Source of the DNA: Phycisphaerae bacterium
GTDB taxonomy: Bacteria > Planctomycetota > Phycisphaerae > Phycisphaerales > UBA1924
Assembly (NCBI GenBank): GCA_030426395.1
Contig: JAUHYE010000010.1
Location: 1-52,946, forward strand
DNA length: 52,946 nt
Reading direction: 5' to 3'
A program made the position numbers and the translations under genes. This document shows, piece after piece, positions 1-10,588 of the stretch; the first letter of the stretch is position 1; each line of letters opens with the position of its first letter. Below the pieces are notes generated by a model, which was given only the letters and a program-made list of their open reading frames with translations, was not told the origin of the DNA and ran no database searches.

Positions 1-464
1 TCGGTGAGGGTGCCGCGCGACGCACGGATGTCGGCCATGTTCATGCTGCAGACATAGGCCTTGCCGCGCTCGACCAGTTCCACGGCGAAGGCGTATAGCT
101 TCTCGAAGTAGTCCGAGGCGTGGGTCAGGCGATCCTGCCAGTCGAACCCGAGCCAGTGTACGTCCCGCTTGATGGACGCGACGTACTCGACGTCCTCCTT
201 TTCCGGATTGGTGTCGTCGAACCGCAGGAAGCAGCGGCCGCGATAGTCCTCGGCGACGCCAAAATTCAGGCAGATGCTCTTGGCATGCCCGATGTGCAGG
301 TACCCGTTGGGCTCGGGCGGGAAGCGTGTCCGCACCACGCTCGCGTCGCCGGGCTGGCCGAAACGCCCCGACTGCACGTCGGCCTCGATGGCTTCCTCGA
401 TGAAGTGCTTGGCCCGAGCGGGCGGATTGCTGGGCGGGTTGGCGTTGGCGGCTTCGGAACTCAT
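1..464 (-). CDS. glnS: Glutaminyl-tRNA synthetase, N-terminal part (cut by window edge)
   Basis: Class I aminoacyl-tRNA synthetase that charges tRNA-Gln with glutamine in the cytosol. About 154 N-terminal residues are visible, from ATG at 464. The class I signature reads [15 protein letters not shown], with HIGH at residues 57-60. It is followed by [15 protein letters not shown] and WLGFDW, the pattern of the GlnRS catalytic domain as opposed to the discriminating GluRS pattern. The catalytic core continues beyond position 1, so the KMSKS loop and anticodon-binding domain cannot be seen. It is the last visible gene of the minus-strand chaperone run, 30 nt after the pentapeptide-repeat gene. 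A GluRS of the non-discriminating kind is the only reasonable alternative and fits the motifs less well. Confidence 0.93.
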   Translation of the reverse strand, partial: MSSEAANANPPSNPPARAKHFIEEAIEADVQSGRFGQPGDASVVRTRFPPEPNGYLHIGHAKSICLNFGVAEDYRGRCFLRFDDTNPEKEDVEYVASIKRDVHWLGFDWQDRLTHASDYFEKLYAFAVELVERGKAYVCSMNMADIRASRGTLT

Positions 465-494
465 GGGGCAAGGGTATGGCCCGAGCCCGCCCGC

Positions 495-1151
495 TCACGG
501 CATCGGCAGCTCCTCAACCCGCAAGCCCAGCGCCGCCGCGAACGTTGGCAGTTGGCCCGGGTCGACGATCGCGCCCCGCAGCCGATCGGGAGAAACCACC
601 AGCCCATCGACCCTCGACCCCCGCAAGTCGCACCGGCCCAAGTCGACCCCAGCCAACCTGGCCGCACTCAGGTCGCACCCTCGGAACACGACCCGATCAA
701 GAGTCGCGCTTTCCAGGTCGGCCTCCCGCAGGTCGCAATCCTCGAACACGCACCGGGTCAGCCTCGCGCCGAGCCCGCGGGCGAGCCGGAGCTTGCAACC
801 GACCAGCCCCACGTCTTCCAGCCTCGCGCCAGAGACATCCAGCCCGACCGCCCCAATGCCACGGCCTTGCAAGCGCCGGACACTGACTTCAGTCAGGTCG
901 GCATTCGCCAAGTCACCGCCAGCAATGGACAGATCCCGCGCACTCGCGCCGGCACACGCGATCCCTGTCGCATCGAGACGCTCCACGCGGACCCGCACGA
1001 GTTCGAGATCCGGTATAGAAGATAGTTCGAGCCGGCCGACGTACGCATCGCGGAGGCCGTCGGCATTGACCGTGGCGTCGAAAGTCGCACGATCATCGGT
1101 ATCCGGTGCCTCGGGCTCGGCGGGCGTCCACTTGCCTTCCCTGGCCGCCAT
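495..1151 (-). CDS. Pentapeptide-repeat protein
   Basis: A 218-residue protein whose residues about 60-185 repeat in units of five with a hydrophobic centre (for example CVFEDCDLREADLESATL and CDLSAARLAGVDLGRCDL). This is the A(D/N)LXX pattern that folds as a right-handed beta-helix. No signal peptide or membrane segment is seen, so it is probably cytoplasmic. Family members include gyrase-protecting DNA mimics such as Qnr/MfpA, but most have no known role and nothing here points to DNA mimicry. It sits 22 nt after the SseB-domain gene and 30 nt before glnS, so it is probably cotranscribed. The start is ATG at 1151; a short acidic stretch precedes the repeats. Confidence 0.8.
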   Translation of the reverse strand: MAAREGKWTPAEPEAPDTDDRATFDATVNADGLRDAYVGRLELSSIPDLELVRVRVERLDATGIACAGASARDLSIAGGDLANADLTEVSVRRLQGRGIGAVGLDVSGARLEDVGLVGCKLRLARGLGARLTRCVFEDCDLREADLESATLDRVVFRGCDLSAARLAGVDLGRCDLRGSRVDGLVVSPDRLRGAIVDPGQLPTFAAALGLRVEELPMP

Positions 1152-1173
1152 GGTTCTCCCCCCAAGTACGAAC

Positions 1174-1980
1174 TCAGCCCGCGCGCTCCGCGATCATCCT
1201 CTCCAGCAGTTCGTGGTTCAGCCCCACCGGATGCTCGGGATGGTTCAGCACGGCCCCCTTGATGCGACCTTCACTCTCGGCCATGGCCTGACCCAGCCTC
1301 TGGGCAAACTCGGCGGGCGTAGCTTCAATCAACTGCAGGCCATGCTCCTGGCACGACCGTACCGCCATCGCCGCATCGGAGAACGCCCACAGCCACAGTT
1401 CCTCACCGCTGCGCACGAACGCGAAGCCGCCGTCCTTGATCGCCACGTACACCTTGTCAAGGCCGGCAAGAATGCTGTGCACCATCTCGTATCCTTGGGG
1501 GCTCGCGGCATGGCGCACGCGATCGACCGCCACATGGATGGCTCCCGCCGGCAGGAAGCCGCGTTCGTGATAGAAGAACGCGCACAGGTCGGGCAATCGA
1601 TGCCCGAAGCCACCGGCCTTGCCGGGCATCGGATTCACAACAAAACCATCGATGCGTCCACGGAACCCGCACATGTAGGCCAACGCCTGCTCTGGACGCA
1701 AGCTGGCGCAGGCGAGTTCTTGCTGCCCAAGCGCCTCTCGCGCCCGATCGACCGAAGTGAAGACCGGCAGGAACGTCCGCTGGCCGTCCTGAAACATTTG
1801 CACTTCGATATCGGCGCCATCGCCGCCCGAGGCTTTTAGTGCGTCCGCGGCGGTCGTCAGCAGCACCCAGGCCGGTAGATGGCAGAACACGTTCCAGAAC
1901 TCACGCTCGGCGGCCTCGTCCTTAGGGTTGAGCGACAGCTTGCCGATCAGTTCCTGCACCCGCGCGTCGTCGACAGCCAT
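1174..1980 (-). CDS. SseB N-terminal-domain-like protein
   Basis: A 268-residue soluble protein. Residues about 1-120 resemble the SseB N-terminal domain: REFWNVFCHLPAWVLL, then DGQRTFLPVFTSVDRAREAL and a phrase on selecting residues (PEQALAYMCG, GFVVNPMPG). In that family the domain was named from a type III secretion chaperone, but it is widespread in bacteria with no secretion system and its function is unknown. I chose ATG at 1980 (MAVDDARVQEL); a longer in-frame extension would overlap acpS and has an Arg/His-rich, non-conserved look. It lies 11 nt after acpS in the same direction. The C-terminal half is not recognised. Confidence 0.62.
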   Translation of the reverse strand: MAVDDARVQELIGKLSLNPKDEAAEREFWNVFCHLPAWVLLTTAADALKASGGDGADIEVQMFQDGQRTFLPVFTSVDRAREALGQQELACASLRPEQALAYMCGFRGRIDGFVVNPMPGKAGGFGHRLPDLCAFFYHERGFLPAGAIHVAVDRVRHAASPQGYEMVHSILAGLDKVYVAIKDGGFAFVRSGEELWLWAFSDAAMAVRSCQEHGLQLIEATPAEFAQRLGQAMAESEGRIKGAVLNHPEHPVGLNHELLERMIAERAG

Positions 1981-1991
1981 ACCAGTCCTCC

Positions 1992-2369
1992 TCAACCCTC
2001 GGCGATGACCGACGCCATCGCCATCGTGCCCGTGTGCGTCATCGACAGGTGCCACCGCCGAACGCCGAGCGACTCGGCCATCTCTCTCGCCTTGCCGTGC
2101 AACACGAGCACGGGCCTGCCGCTGGCCTCGCGGGCCACTTCGATGTCCGTCCAGCCTACGCCCTGCGCCCAGCCCGTGCCGAGCGCCTTGAGCACCGCTT
2201 CCTTCGCCGCGAAACGCGCCGCGAGATGCTCGTAACGTCGCGGCCCATCGCCGGCGTACACCCGCTCACTCTTGGTGAACACCCGCTCCAGGAAGCGATC
2301 GCCAAACCGCTCGACCGATCGGCGCACGCGCTGGACCTCGGCAAGGTCGACGCCGTGGCCCAGGATCAT
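1992..2369 (-). CDS. acpS: Holo-[acyl-carrier-protein] synthase
   Basis: Transfers 4'-phosphopantetheine from coenzyme A to the serine of apo-ACP, activating fatty-acid synthesis. The 125-residue length is typical of AcpS. Both family motifs are present: GHGVDLAEVQRV near the N-terminus, with the Mg2+-binding Asp, and the FAAKEAVLKALGTG helix with the second acidic ligand. The C-terminal LSMTHTGTMAMASVI matches the conserved S-hydrophobic-(S/T)H strand. The start codon overlaps the end of the fmdB-like gene (ATGA at 2366-2369), which implies translational coupling. Confidence 0.93.
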   Translation of the reverse strand: MILGHGVDLAEVQRVRRSVERFGDRFLERVFTKSERVYAGDGPRRYEHLAARFAAKEAVLKALGTGWAQGVGWTDIEVAREASGRPVLVLHGKAREMAESLGVRRWHLSMTHTGTMAMASVIAEG

Positions 2370-2713
2370 GCCGATGCGGCCTTGGGCTTCTTGTCGGGCT
2401 TCTTGGCGTCCGATTTCTTCTCGATCTTCTTGTCTGGCTTGGGATCGTGCTTGCTGTCGCTCTTGGCGTCCGACTTCGAATCAGATTTTGTCTCGGGCTT
2501 GTCGGCGTCCTTGGCCTTCTTATAGCTGTCGCTGCGATAGTCGGTCTCGTAGAAGCCCGAACCCTTGAATAAGAGCGCCGCGCCCGTGCCGATGAGCCGC
2601 TCGAGCTTGCGCTTGCCGCACTTGGGGCAGGTGCGCTTTACGGGCTCGCTCATGCTCTGGAAGAGCTCGAACTCGTGGTCGCACGCGTTGCAGCGGTAAT
2701 CGTAGGTCGGCAT
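2366..2713 (-). CDS. FmdB-family zinc ribbon protein with charged tail
   Basis: A 115-residue protein starting MPTYDYRCNACDHEFELFQS, the hallmark of the FmdB/CxxC_CxxC_SSSS putative regulatory family. One zinc ribbon is built from Cys pairs CNAC and CPKC in residues 8-35. The middle (GSGFYETDYRSDSYKKA) is the usual family end. After that comes a roughly 40-residue low-complexity Lys/Asp/Ser tail that is longer than in many relatives. Its role is unknown; relatives were proposed to be transcriptional regulators. It lies 12 nt after grpE and overlaps acpS by 4 nt. The encoded tail is built from near-repeats of KSD/KKPD codons, so its length probably varies between strains (inference). Confidence 0.88.
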   Translation of the reverse strand: MPTYDYRCNACDHEFELFQSMSEPVKRTCPKCGKRKLERLIGTGAALLFKGSGFYETDYRSDSYKKAKDADKPETKSDSKSDAKSDSKHDPKPDKKIEKKSDAKKPDKKPKAASA

Positions 2714-2725
2714 GCTCGCGCCCCT

Positions 2726-3295
2726 TTAGCCTTCACCCGGCGTCACGGCAACCTTGGCCGGCCGCAGCACGCGGTCGCCCATCGCGTACCCACTCTGGAA
2801 CACCTGCGACACGCACCCCGGCTCGACACCCTCGGCGGGCTGCTGCATCACGGCCTCGTGATGCCCGGGGTTGAACTCATCGCCCACCTCCGGCTGGATG
2901 GGCATCACGCCGTTGCGCGCCATCGCCTTGAGCGCCTCGCTGCGGATCGTCTCGATCGCCTGGAACAACTGCTCGACCGTCAGGCTCGCCGGATCCTGGT
3001 TGAGCGCCAGGTCAAAGCTGTCGAGCATGCCGAGCAGCGATTCGCACACGTCGCGCACGCCGCGGGCCCGGGCCTCGATCTCGTTGCCCGACGCCCGACG
3101 CTGGAAGTTCTTGAAGTCCGCCAGCGAGTGCTTCCAGCGGTTCTCCATCTCGGCCAGGTCGCCCGACATCTTCTCGAAGAACAGCTCGGCGTCCTCGGCG
3201 TCGAGGTTGCCCGACTCATCCCGGATGATGTCGCCGAAGCTCGCCGGCGGGCCGTCGTTGTCCTGATCGCGATCAACTGTCTCGTGCTCTGCCAT
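2726..3295 (-). CDS. grpE: Nucleotide exchange factor GrpE
   Basis: GrpE releases ADP from DnaK and so resets the Hsp70 chaperone cycle in the cytosol. The protein has 189 residues: an acidic N-terminus, a long helical dimerisation region about 30-110 (LAEMENRWKHSLADFKNFQRR matches the family helix), then the beta-rich head with NGVMPIQPEVGDEFNPGHHEAVM and the closing GDRVLRPAKVAVTPGEG, close to the family end signature. It is downstream of dnaJ (16 nt) and upstream of the fmdB-like gene (12 nt). The order dnaJ then grpE differs from the more common grpE-dnaK-dnaJ order, and dnaK is absent from the window. Confidence 0.95.
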   Translation of the reverse strand: MAEHETVDRDQDNDGPPASFGDIIRDESGNLDAEDAELFFEKMSGDLAEMENRWKHSLADFKNFQRRASGNEIEARARGVRDVCESLLGMLDSFDLALNQDPASLTVEQLFQAIETIRSEALKAMARNGVMPIQPEVGDEFNPGHHEAVMQQPAEGVEPGCVSQVFQSGYAMGDRVLRPAKVAVTPGEG

Positions 3296-3311
3296 TGGTC
3301 ACTCCCCGCCT

Positions 3312-4463
3312 TCAGAACAAGTCCCGGATCTTCTTGAGGAAGCCGTGGCTCTCGGGCATCACGCTCTGGTCTTCCGACTCGGCGAACTCGCGCAGCAGCC
3401 TCTCCTGCTTCTCGCTGAGCTTCTTGGGAATCTCCACGCGCGTCACCAGCACCAGATCACCCCGCCGTCCGCTGCGCAGGTTGGGCAGACCCTCGCCATG
3501 CAAACGGAACAGCGTGCCGTGCTGCGTGCCCTTAGGTACCGTCTGCTTCACCTTGCCGGTGAGCGTGGGCACGTCCATCTCGGTGCCCAATGCCGCCTGC
3601 GTGAAACCGATGGGCAGTTCCATCAGCATGTGGTCGCCATCGCGCTTGAACATGTCGTGCTCCTCGACGCGCACCACGACGTGCAGGTCGCCCCGCACGC
3701 CCGCGCCGCCGGGCGAGGCCTCGGGCGGCGGCGGTTCGCCCTCGCCCTGCACGCGCACGGCCTGGCCCTCGTGGATGCCCGCCGGGATGCGCACGCTCAG
3801 CACGCGCTTGCGTGGCACGCGCCCCTTGCCCTTGCAACTGGGGCAGTGCTCCTTGATGATCTTCCCGCGACCCCGGCAACTCGGGCACGCCGTCACCATG
3901 CGGAACATGCCGCCCATGCCCGCCTGCTGCACCTTGCCCTGCCCGTCGCATGTCGGGCACGTCTGCGGCTCGCTGCCGGGCTTCGCGCCGCTGCCGGTGC
4001 AGGTATCGCACACGTCGAGCCGAGTAAACTCGACATCGCGCTCCGTGCCAGTGAGCACGTCCTTGAGCTCGATCTCGACCTCGGTCTCCAGGTCATACCC
4101 GCGCGCCACGCGCTGGCGACCGCCTCGGCCGCCGCCCATGCCGCCGAAGCCACCACCACCGAAGATGTCGCTGAACATCGAAAAGATGTCCTCGACGTTC
4201 ATGTGGCTGAAGTCGTGCGACGCCCCGCCCTGGCCGCGCAGACCCTCGTGCCCGTACTGGTCGTAGCGGGCCTTCTTGGCGGCGTCGCCCAAGACCTCGT
4301 ACGCCTCGGCCGCCTCCTTGAACTTCGCCTCCGCCTCGGCATCGTCCGGATTGCGATCCGGGTGATACTTCAGCGCCAGCCGCCGATACGCGCGCTTGAT
4401 GTCGTCCTCCGACGCATCACGCTCGAGGCCGAGAATCTCGTAGTAGTCGCGGGTGGTGGGCAT
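3312..4463 (-). CDS. dnaJ: Chaperone protein DnaJ (full-length Hsp40, type I)
   Basis: Co-chaperone that delivers substrates to DnaK and stimulates its ATPase. All type I modules are present in 383 residues. The J domain (1-70) has HPD at 34-36, in [14 protein letters not shown] Gly/Phe-rich linker spans about 75-125. The zinc region has four CxxCxGxG motifs ([32 protein letters not shown]). The C-terminal substrate-binding beta domains follow. It starts 3 nt after the macro-domain gene and is followed by grpE. The J domain is intact, so it should be able to work with a DnaK encoded elsewhere. Confidence 0.97.
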   Translation of the reverse strand: MPTTRDYYEILGLERDASEDDIKRAYRRLALKYHPDRNPDDAEAEAKFKEAAEAYEVLGDAAKKARYDQYGHEGLRGQGGASHDFSHMNVEDIFSMFSDIFGGGGFGGMGGGRGGRQRVARGYDLETEVEIELKDVLTGTERDVEFTRLDVCDTCTGSGAKPGSEPQTCPTCDGQGKVQQAGMGGMFRMVTACPSCRGRGKIIKEHCPSCKGKGRVPRKRVLSVRIPAGIHEGQAVRVQGEGEPPPPEASPGGAGVRGDLHVVVRVEEHDMFKRDGDHMLMELPIGFTQAALGTEMDVPTLTGKVKQTVPKGTQHGTLFRLHGEGLPNLRSGRRGDLVLVTRVEIPKKLSEKQERLLREFAESEDQSVMPESHGFLKKIRDLF

Positions 4464-4466
4464 CAG

Positions 4467-4940
4467 TTACTTTCTTGCGGACTTGAACTCCACGAGGAGA
4501 ACGTCGAGATCTGTGGAAGCATGATTCGCACTCTGTTCTATCAGGTGTAGCGAGCGATCAACGGACAGACCGCCTGTACCCGAACCGAGTGCCGGGAATG
4601 CGATACTGGAGAAGCCCTTCTGCTGCGCCAGTTCTAAGGCGTTTCGAACTCCGCTGGCCACAGCCTTCTCGGTTGCTCGCCAATACCACTCCAACGCGGC
4701 AACATGGATGATCGCTTGAAATGGCAATCGACCAGCCGAGGTCAGAACGGCATCGCCAGCCTTCATAGTCCCATGCTTGCCAACCTCTCGAAACGGCTTC
4801 ACCCCTCCCTTTCGCTTGATGGCTCCCGAAACTCCTTGCGGGAGCAGAAGCCACCAGGGGATAAAATTCCGATTCCACGCGTTCACGATCACGTCGACAC
4901 GCTGTTCCAGCAAATCGCCCTGAACACGTGAAATCGGCAT
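4467..4940 (-). CDS. Macro-domain protein (ADP-ribose-binding family)
   Basis: A 157-residue single macro domain. Seen: ISRVQGDLLEQRVDVIVNAWN, with NAWN in place of the usual NAAN, GVSGAIKRKGG (ligand loop), AVLTSAGRLPFQAIIHVAA and FPALGSGTGGL (second ligand loop). Macro domains bind or hydrolyse ADP-ribose, O-acetyl-ADP-ribose or ADP-ribosylated macromolecules. Which activity applies here cannot be told. ATG at 4940 gives the standard domain start; an upstream ATG would add an Arg/Trp-rich stretch inside groEL-1. It sits between groEL-1 (10 nt) and dnaJ (3 nt). By eye its G+C is lower than its neighbours, and codons such as AGA, TTC and CAA are more frequent, which suggests acquisition. No DarT-type toxin partner is adjacent. 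Confidence 0.85.
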   Translation of the reverse strand: MPISRVQGDLLEQRVDVIVNAWNRNFIPWWLLLPQGVSGAIKRKGGVKPFREVGKHGTMKAGDAVLTSAGRLPFQAIIHVAALEWYWRATEKAVASGVRNALELAQQKGFSSIAFPALGSGTGGLSVDRSLHLIEQSANHASTDLDVLLVEFKSARK

Positions 4941-4950
4941 CACTCGTGCC

Positions 4951-6564
4951 TTACGACACCGCCCCCACCACCGGCTCGACATCATCCTTGAGCTCGGTAA
5001 TCAGCACGTCGGTCGTCAGCATCAACCCGGCCACCGAAGCAGCGTTCACCAGCGCCGTGCGCGGCACCAGCGCCGCGTCGATGATGCCGGCCTTGACCAT
5101 GTCCAGGTACTCGCCCGTCGCCGCGTTGAAGCCCTCGGTGGCCTTGCTCTCGCGCACGTTCTCCACGACCAGGTCGCCGTCGAACCCGGCGTTCTCGGCG
5201 ATCTGCTTCACGCAGCTTTCCACCGCGTCGTAGACAATGTCGTAGCCGATCTGCTCGTCACCCTTGGCTTTCTTGCGAGCCGCCTCGATGGCGTCCTGAG
5301 TCCGCAGCAGCGCCACGCCGCCGCCGGCCACGTAGCCCTCCTTGGCCGCCGCGCGAGTCGCCGCCAGCGCGTCCTCGACGAGGTCCTTGCGCTGCTTCAT
5401 CTCGACCTCGCTCGAGCCGCCGACGTGGATGATGCACACGCCGCCGGTCAGCTTCGCGTGCCGCTCCATCAGCTTCTCGCGGTCGTACTCGCTGGTCGAG
5501 GCCTCGTGCTGGGCCTTGATCTGCTCGGCCCTCGAAGTAATGTCCTTCTTCTTGCCCGCGCCCTCGATGATCGTCGTGTCGTCCTTGGTGATGACGACCT
5601 TCTTGGCCTTGCCAAGCTCGCTCAGCTCGATCGACTCGAGGCTGCGGCCCAAGTCCTCGGCGAAGAACGTGCCGCCAGTGAGGATGCCTATGTCCTGCAG
5701 CATCGCCTTGCGACGGTCGCCGAAGCCCGGCGCCTTGACGGCCGCGATCTTGAGCGAGCCGCGCAGGCGGTTGATCACCAGCGTCGCCAGCGCCTCGTTC
5801 TCCATGTCCTCGGCGATGATCAGCAGCGGCTTGCCGGCCGACACGGCCTTGTTCAGCAGCGGCAGCAGGTCGGTCAGGTTGGCGATCTTCTTCTCGTGGA
5901 TGAGGATCAGGCAGTCCTCGAGCACGCACTCGCCGCTCTTGGGGTCGGTCATGAAGTAGGGCGACATGTAGCCCTTGTCGAACTGCATGCCCTCGACGAA
6001 CTCCAGCTCGGTCTCGTTGCCACGGCCTTCCTCGACCTCGACCACGCCCTCGGCCCCCACCTTGCTAATGGCCTCGGCGATGAGCTCGCCCACCGACGCG
6101 TCGTGGTTGGCCGACACGGTGGCCACCTTGCGGTAGTCATCCTTGCCCTTGCACTTGACGGCAAAACCCTCGATGGCGTCGCTGGCGGCCTGGGCCGCGC
6201 CGTTCACGCCGCGCTGGATCTGCACCGCGTTGGCGCCCGCCGTCACGTGCTTCAGCCCGGCATTGAAGATCGCCTGGGCCAGCACCGTCGCGGTCGTCGT
6301 GCCGTCGCCGGCCTTGTCGTTGGTCTTCTTGGCCACCTGGTGCACCATCTTGGCGCCCATCGACGCGAACGGCTCGTGCAACTCGATCTCGCGGGCCACG
6401 CTCACGCCGTCCTTGGTCACCTGCGGATTGCCGAAGCTCTTCTGGATCACCACGTTGCGGCCGGCCGGCCCCATCGTGCACTTGACGGCGTTGGCCAGAC
6501 GATCAACACCCTGCTTCATCTCCTGCAAGGCGGCATCATCGAACATGACTTGCTTGTGCGACAT
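4951..6564 (-). CDS. groEL: Chaperonin GroEL, paralogue 1 (no GGM tail)
   Basis: Hsp60 chaperonin, 537 residues from ATG at 6564 (MSHKQVMFDDAALQEM); a longer reading from 6618 lacks family similarity. Equatorial ATP-site motifs are intact ([30 protein letters not shown]), and so is the apical substrate-binding segment GYMSPYF. It ends ELKDDVEPVVGAVS, without the Gly-Gly-Met repeat found at the end of paralogue 2. Multiple GroELs are known in several phyla and often specialise. It has no groES immediately beside it: the sulfotransferase gene lies between (84 nt gap to the groEL start), so it probably shares the single GroES encoded upstream. No CIRCE operator is seen in the gap. Confidence 0.96.
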   Translation of the reverse strand: MSHKQVMFDDAALQEMKQGVDRLANAVKCTMGPAGRNVVIQKSFGNPQVTKDGVSVAREIELHEPFASMGAKMVHQVAKKTNDKAGDGTTTATVLAQAIFNAGLKHVTAGANAVQIQRGVNGAAQAASDAIEGFAVKCKGKDDYRKVATVSANHDASVGELIAEAISKVGAEGVVEVEEGRGNETELEFVEGMQFDKGYMSPYFMTDPKSGECVLEDCLILIHEKKIANLTDLLPLLNKAVSAGKPLLIIAEDMENEALATLVINRLRGSLKIAAVKAPGFGDRRKAMLQDIGILTGGTFFAEDLGRSLESIELSELGKAKKVVITKDDTTIIEGAGKKKDITSRAEQIKAQHEASTSEYDREKLMERHAKLTGGVCIIHVGGSSEVEMKQRKDLVEDALAATRAAAKEGYVAGGGVALLRTQDAIEAARKKAKGDEQIGYDIVYDAVESCVKQIAENAGFDGDLVVENVRESKATEGFNAATGEYLDMVKAGIIDAALVPRTALVNAASVAGLMLTTDVLITELKDDVEPVVGAVS

Positions 6565-6648
6565 GATTGAACTTCCCGTTTCCCGGCCACCGTCGGCCGC
6601 ATCCATCGCCACGGACAACCGTGACGCACTTGTGCTTACCAGTCCTAC

Positions 6649-7626
6649 TTACCAATGACTGCCGGTCTCGTACCCGGCCCTCACCAATTCCTCGCCGGCC
6701 TCTTCCTTGAACCACGCCTTGGCCTGGTCCGTGAAGTAGTGCCGCCAGTCTCCAACCACGCCCTTGCGGTTCTGCCCGCGCGGGTCTTCCTTCTTCAGCC
6801 CCGCGGCCGTCCGCGAACTCGCGCCGACCGGCGCGGCCTCCGACGGATCAACGCCCAGGAACTCGTACATCCGATTCCGCTCGCCCTCGACGTCGGCGTG
6901 CATCCGCTCGTACCGAAGGTCGAGCAGGTTGGGCTCGTCCATGCCGTCGAGCAGCTTCTGATCCCGCCTTTGATGGTGGGCCCACAGCCACGCCGCGTGA
7001 CGCACCCATCCCTCGTGGCTCAACAGCCGCTCGGGGTGCTCGTCGAAGTACCCCGTGTCGGCCCGGTACGCCTCGACGTCCTCGCACATCCCCTCCAGGT
7101 GCTTTGCAAGCTCCGGGCCGTCGATGTTCATCTGGTGGAACGTCAGGCTGACAACCACGTCACGTCCATCGCGCACGATGCGGATCCACGGGGCACTCCG
7201 GTGGAATCGACCGATCTCGCGCGGCGTGCGATCGCCGACCCACCGCACGCGGGCCCAGCTCTCGTCGGTCATGCCGCCCGAGGCCGCCGTCAGCACGCAC
7301 GAGCGCACCAGCCGCCGCAGGTTGGCCTCGACGACCAGTTGCACGCTCGGGTCGGCGCCCATCAGGTGCTCGCCGTCCTTGAACCGCACATACGCGTCGG
7401 CGAACACCTCGAGGTGGAACTCTCCCACGCACCGGATGGCTGGGTGCAGGTTGAGCAACTGGCCGACCCAGTTCGTCCCCGAACGCGGGTGCCCGCGCAC
7501 GAAGAACAACTGCGGCTCGCCCTCGCCCGGCTCGTCGGGCAGGTGCACCACCGTCGGGCTGCGCATCAGCGACCGCACCCGTCGGCGGGTGTTGGCCGGC
7601 ATCAGCTTGTACGCCAGGCGGGTCAT
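6649..7626 (-). CDS. PAPS-dependent sulfotransferase family protein
   Basis: A 325-residue member of the cytosolic-type sulfotransferase fold. It transfers sulfate from PAPS to a hydroxyl or amine acceptor that cannot be named from sequence. The 5'-phosphosulfate loop is FFVRGHPRSGTNWVGQLL (residues about 42-59). The 3'-phosphate site is IVRDGRDVVVSLTFH. The C-terminal RKGVVGDWRHYF matches the RKGxxGDWK signature of this family. No transmembrane segment is seen. It is placed 9 nt after groES and before groEL-1, an unexpected neighbour for chaperonin genes. Possible acceptors include polysaccharides, lipids or proteins; sulfated polymers are abundant in planctomycete habitats (inference). Confidence 0.88.
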   Translation of the reverse strand: MTRLAYKLMPANTRRRVRSLMRSPTVVHLPDEPGEGEPQLFFVRGHPRSGTNWVGQLLNLHPAIRCVGEFHLEVFADAYVRFKDGEHLMGADPSVQLVVEANLRRLVRSCVLTAASGGMTDESWARVRWVGDRTPREIGRFHRSAPWIRIVRDGRDVVVSLTFHQMNIDGPELAKHLEGMCEDVEAYRADTGYFDEHPERLLSHEGWVRHAAWLWAHHQRRDQKLLDGMDEPNLLDLRYERMHADVEGERNRMYEFLGVDPSEAAPVGASSRTAAGLKKEDPRGQNRKGVVGDWRHYFTDQAKAWFKEEAGEELVRAGYETGSHW

Positions 7627-7635
7627 CGCGTGTGA

Positions 7636-7926
7636 TTAGCTATCGAGGATGCCCAAGAGCTCGCTCTCGCGCAGGATCAGGTGCTCGTCGCCCTTCACCT
7701 CCACCTCGGTGCCGGCGTACTTGCCGAACACCACGGTGTCGCCCTTCTTCACGGTCGGCTTGGCCCGCTCGCCATTATCCAGGCGGCGGCCCGGCCCGAC
7801 GGCAATGACCTTGCCGGTCATGGGCCGCTCCTTGCTCGTCTCGGGCAGGTAGATGCCCGACTCGGTCTTGGTCTCCTGGGCCGAGGGGCGAACGACGATT
7901 CTGTCATCGAGGGGTTTGACGTTCAT
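7636..7926 (-). CDS. groES: Co-chaperonin GroES
   Basis: Heptameric lid of the GroEL chamber, 96 residues. The start MNVKPLDDRIVVRP, the mobile loop about 16-35 (ETKTESGIYLPETSKERP) that docks to GroEL, and the roof and core strands (KKGDTVVFGKYAGTEV) are all normal. An SD-like GGAGC lies upstream of ATG at 7926. It follows groEL-2 with a gap of 78 nt, so the order is groEL then groES, the reverse of the usual groESL. It is the only groES seen for two groEL genes. Confidence 0.97.
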   Translation of the reverse strand: MNVKPLDDRIVVRPSAQETKTESGIYLPETSKERPMTGKVIAVGPGRRLDNGERAKPTVKKGDTVVFGKYAGTEVEVKGDEHLILRESELLGILDS

Positions 7927-8004
7927 TGCTTTTTTGCTCCTGAGCTCGATGGCTCGTGATCAAGTCGTTTCTTGCTGGCAGACACGTTGGCAGAGAGCGG
8001 TCGC

Positions 8005-10052
<2,048 letters not shown>

Positions 10053-10445
10053 ATGCTTCTCGGCGTCACAGATCCCGTGGCCTACCTGCCCCTGGCGGTC
10101 ATCCTCATGGCCGTCGTCGGGTTCTCGGTGATGAACCTGGTGCTGACTCGTATCCTGGGCCCCAACCGGGCTGGCGAGACCAAAGCCCTGACCTACGAGA
10201 GCGGCATGGAGCCCGTGGGCACCGCCCGCAAGCGGTTCAACATCCGCTTCTACCTCATCGCCATGGTCTTCCTGGTGTTCGACGTCGAGGTGGTGTTCCT
10301 CTACCCCTGGGCCACAACCTTCGCCAACCTCGAGATGGGTTCGACCGAGCGGCTGCTCTGGCTGGCCCGCATCTTCTTCTTCCTCTTCACCACCGTGGTG
10401 GCCTTCCTCTATGGCCTCCGCAAGGGCGTGTTCCGGTTCGACTGA
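10053..10445 (+). CDS. nuoA: NADH-quinone oxidoreductase subunit A
   Basis: Membrane subunit of respiratory complex I, 130 residues with three transmembrane helices (about 9-31, 66-88, 97-118). Family signature: YESGMEPVGTARKRFNIRFY followed by LIAMVFLVFDVEVVFLYPWA, which carries the conserved acidic residues of the quinone/antiporter region. I chose ATG at 10053 (MLLGVTDPVAYLPL); the reading upstream of it is Pro/His-rich and not family-like. The other nuo subunits normally follow nuoA directly, but here the next gene is a histidine kinase, so the rest of complex I must be elsewhere. Confidence 0.93.
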   Translation: MLLGVTDPVAYLPLAVILMAVVGFSVMNLVLTRILGPNRAGETKALTYESGMEPVGTARKRFNIRFYLIAMVFLVFDVEVVFLYPWATTFANLEMGSTERLLWLARIFFFLFTTVVAFLYGLRKGVFRFD

Positions 10446-10588
10446 GCCTCGCAGACCCTGACAAAACCTGTCTAATCATCTTGCCCAGGTTGCCTTCAGT
10501 CGGCAATCCGCGCGACCGATACACCTTCCATGGTGTCTCGCCGTGGAAGAGTGTTCGCCCCAAGTTGGGGCCTGGCAGGGGTTTAGAA

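Noticed and set aside
4822..4845. Inverted repeat GCTCCCG...CGGGAGC in the macro gene as an integron-type attachment site
   Set aside because: It lies inside coding sequence, and no integrase or recombination core site is nearby.
4467..4940. Reading the macro-domain protein as the DarG antitoxin of a DarTG system
   Set aside because: No DarT-like ADP-ribosyltransferase gene is adjacent and the C-terminal DarG extension is missing.
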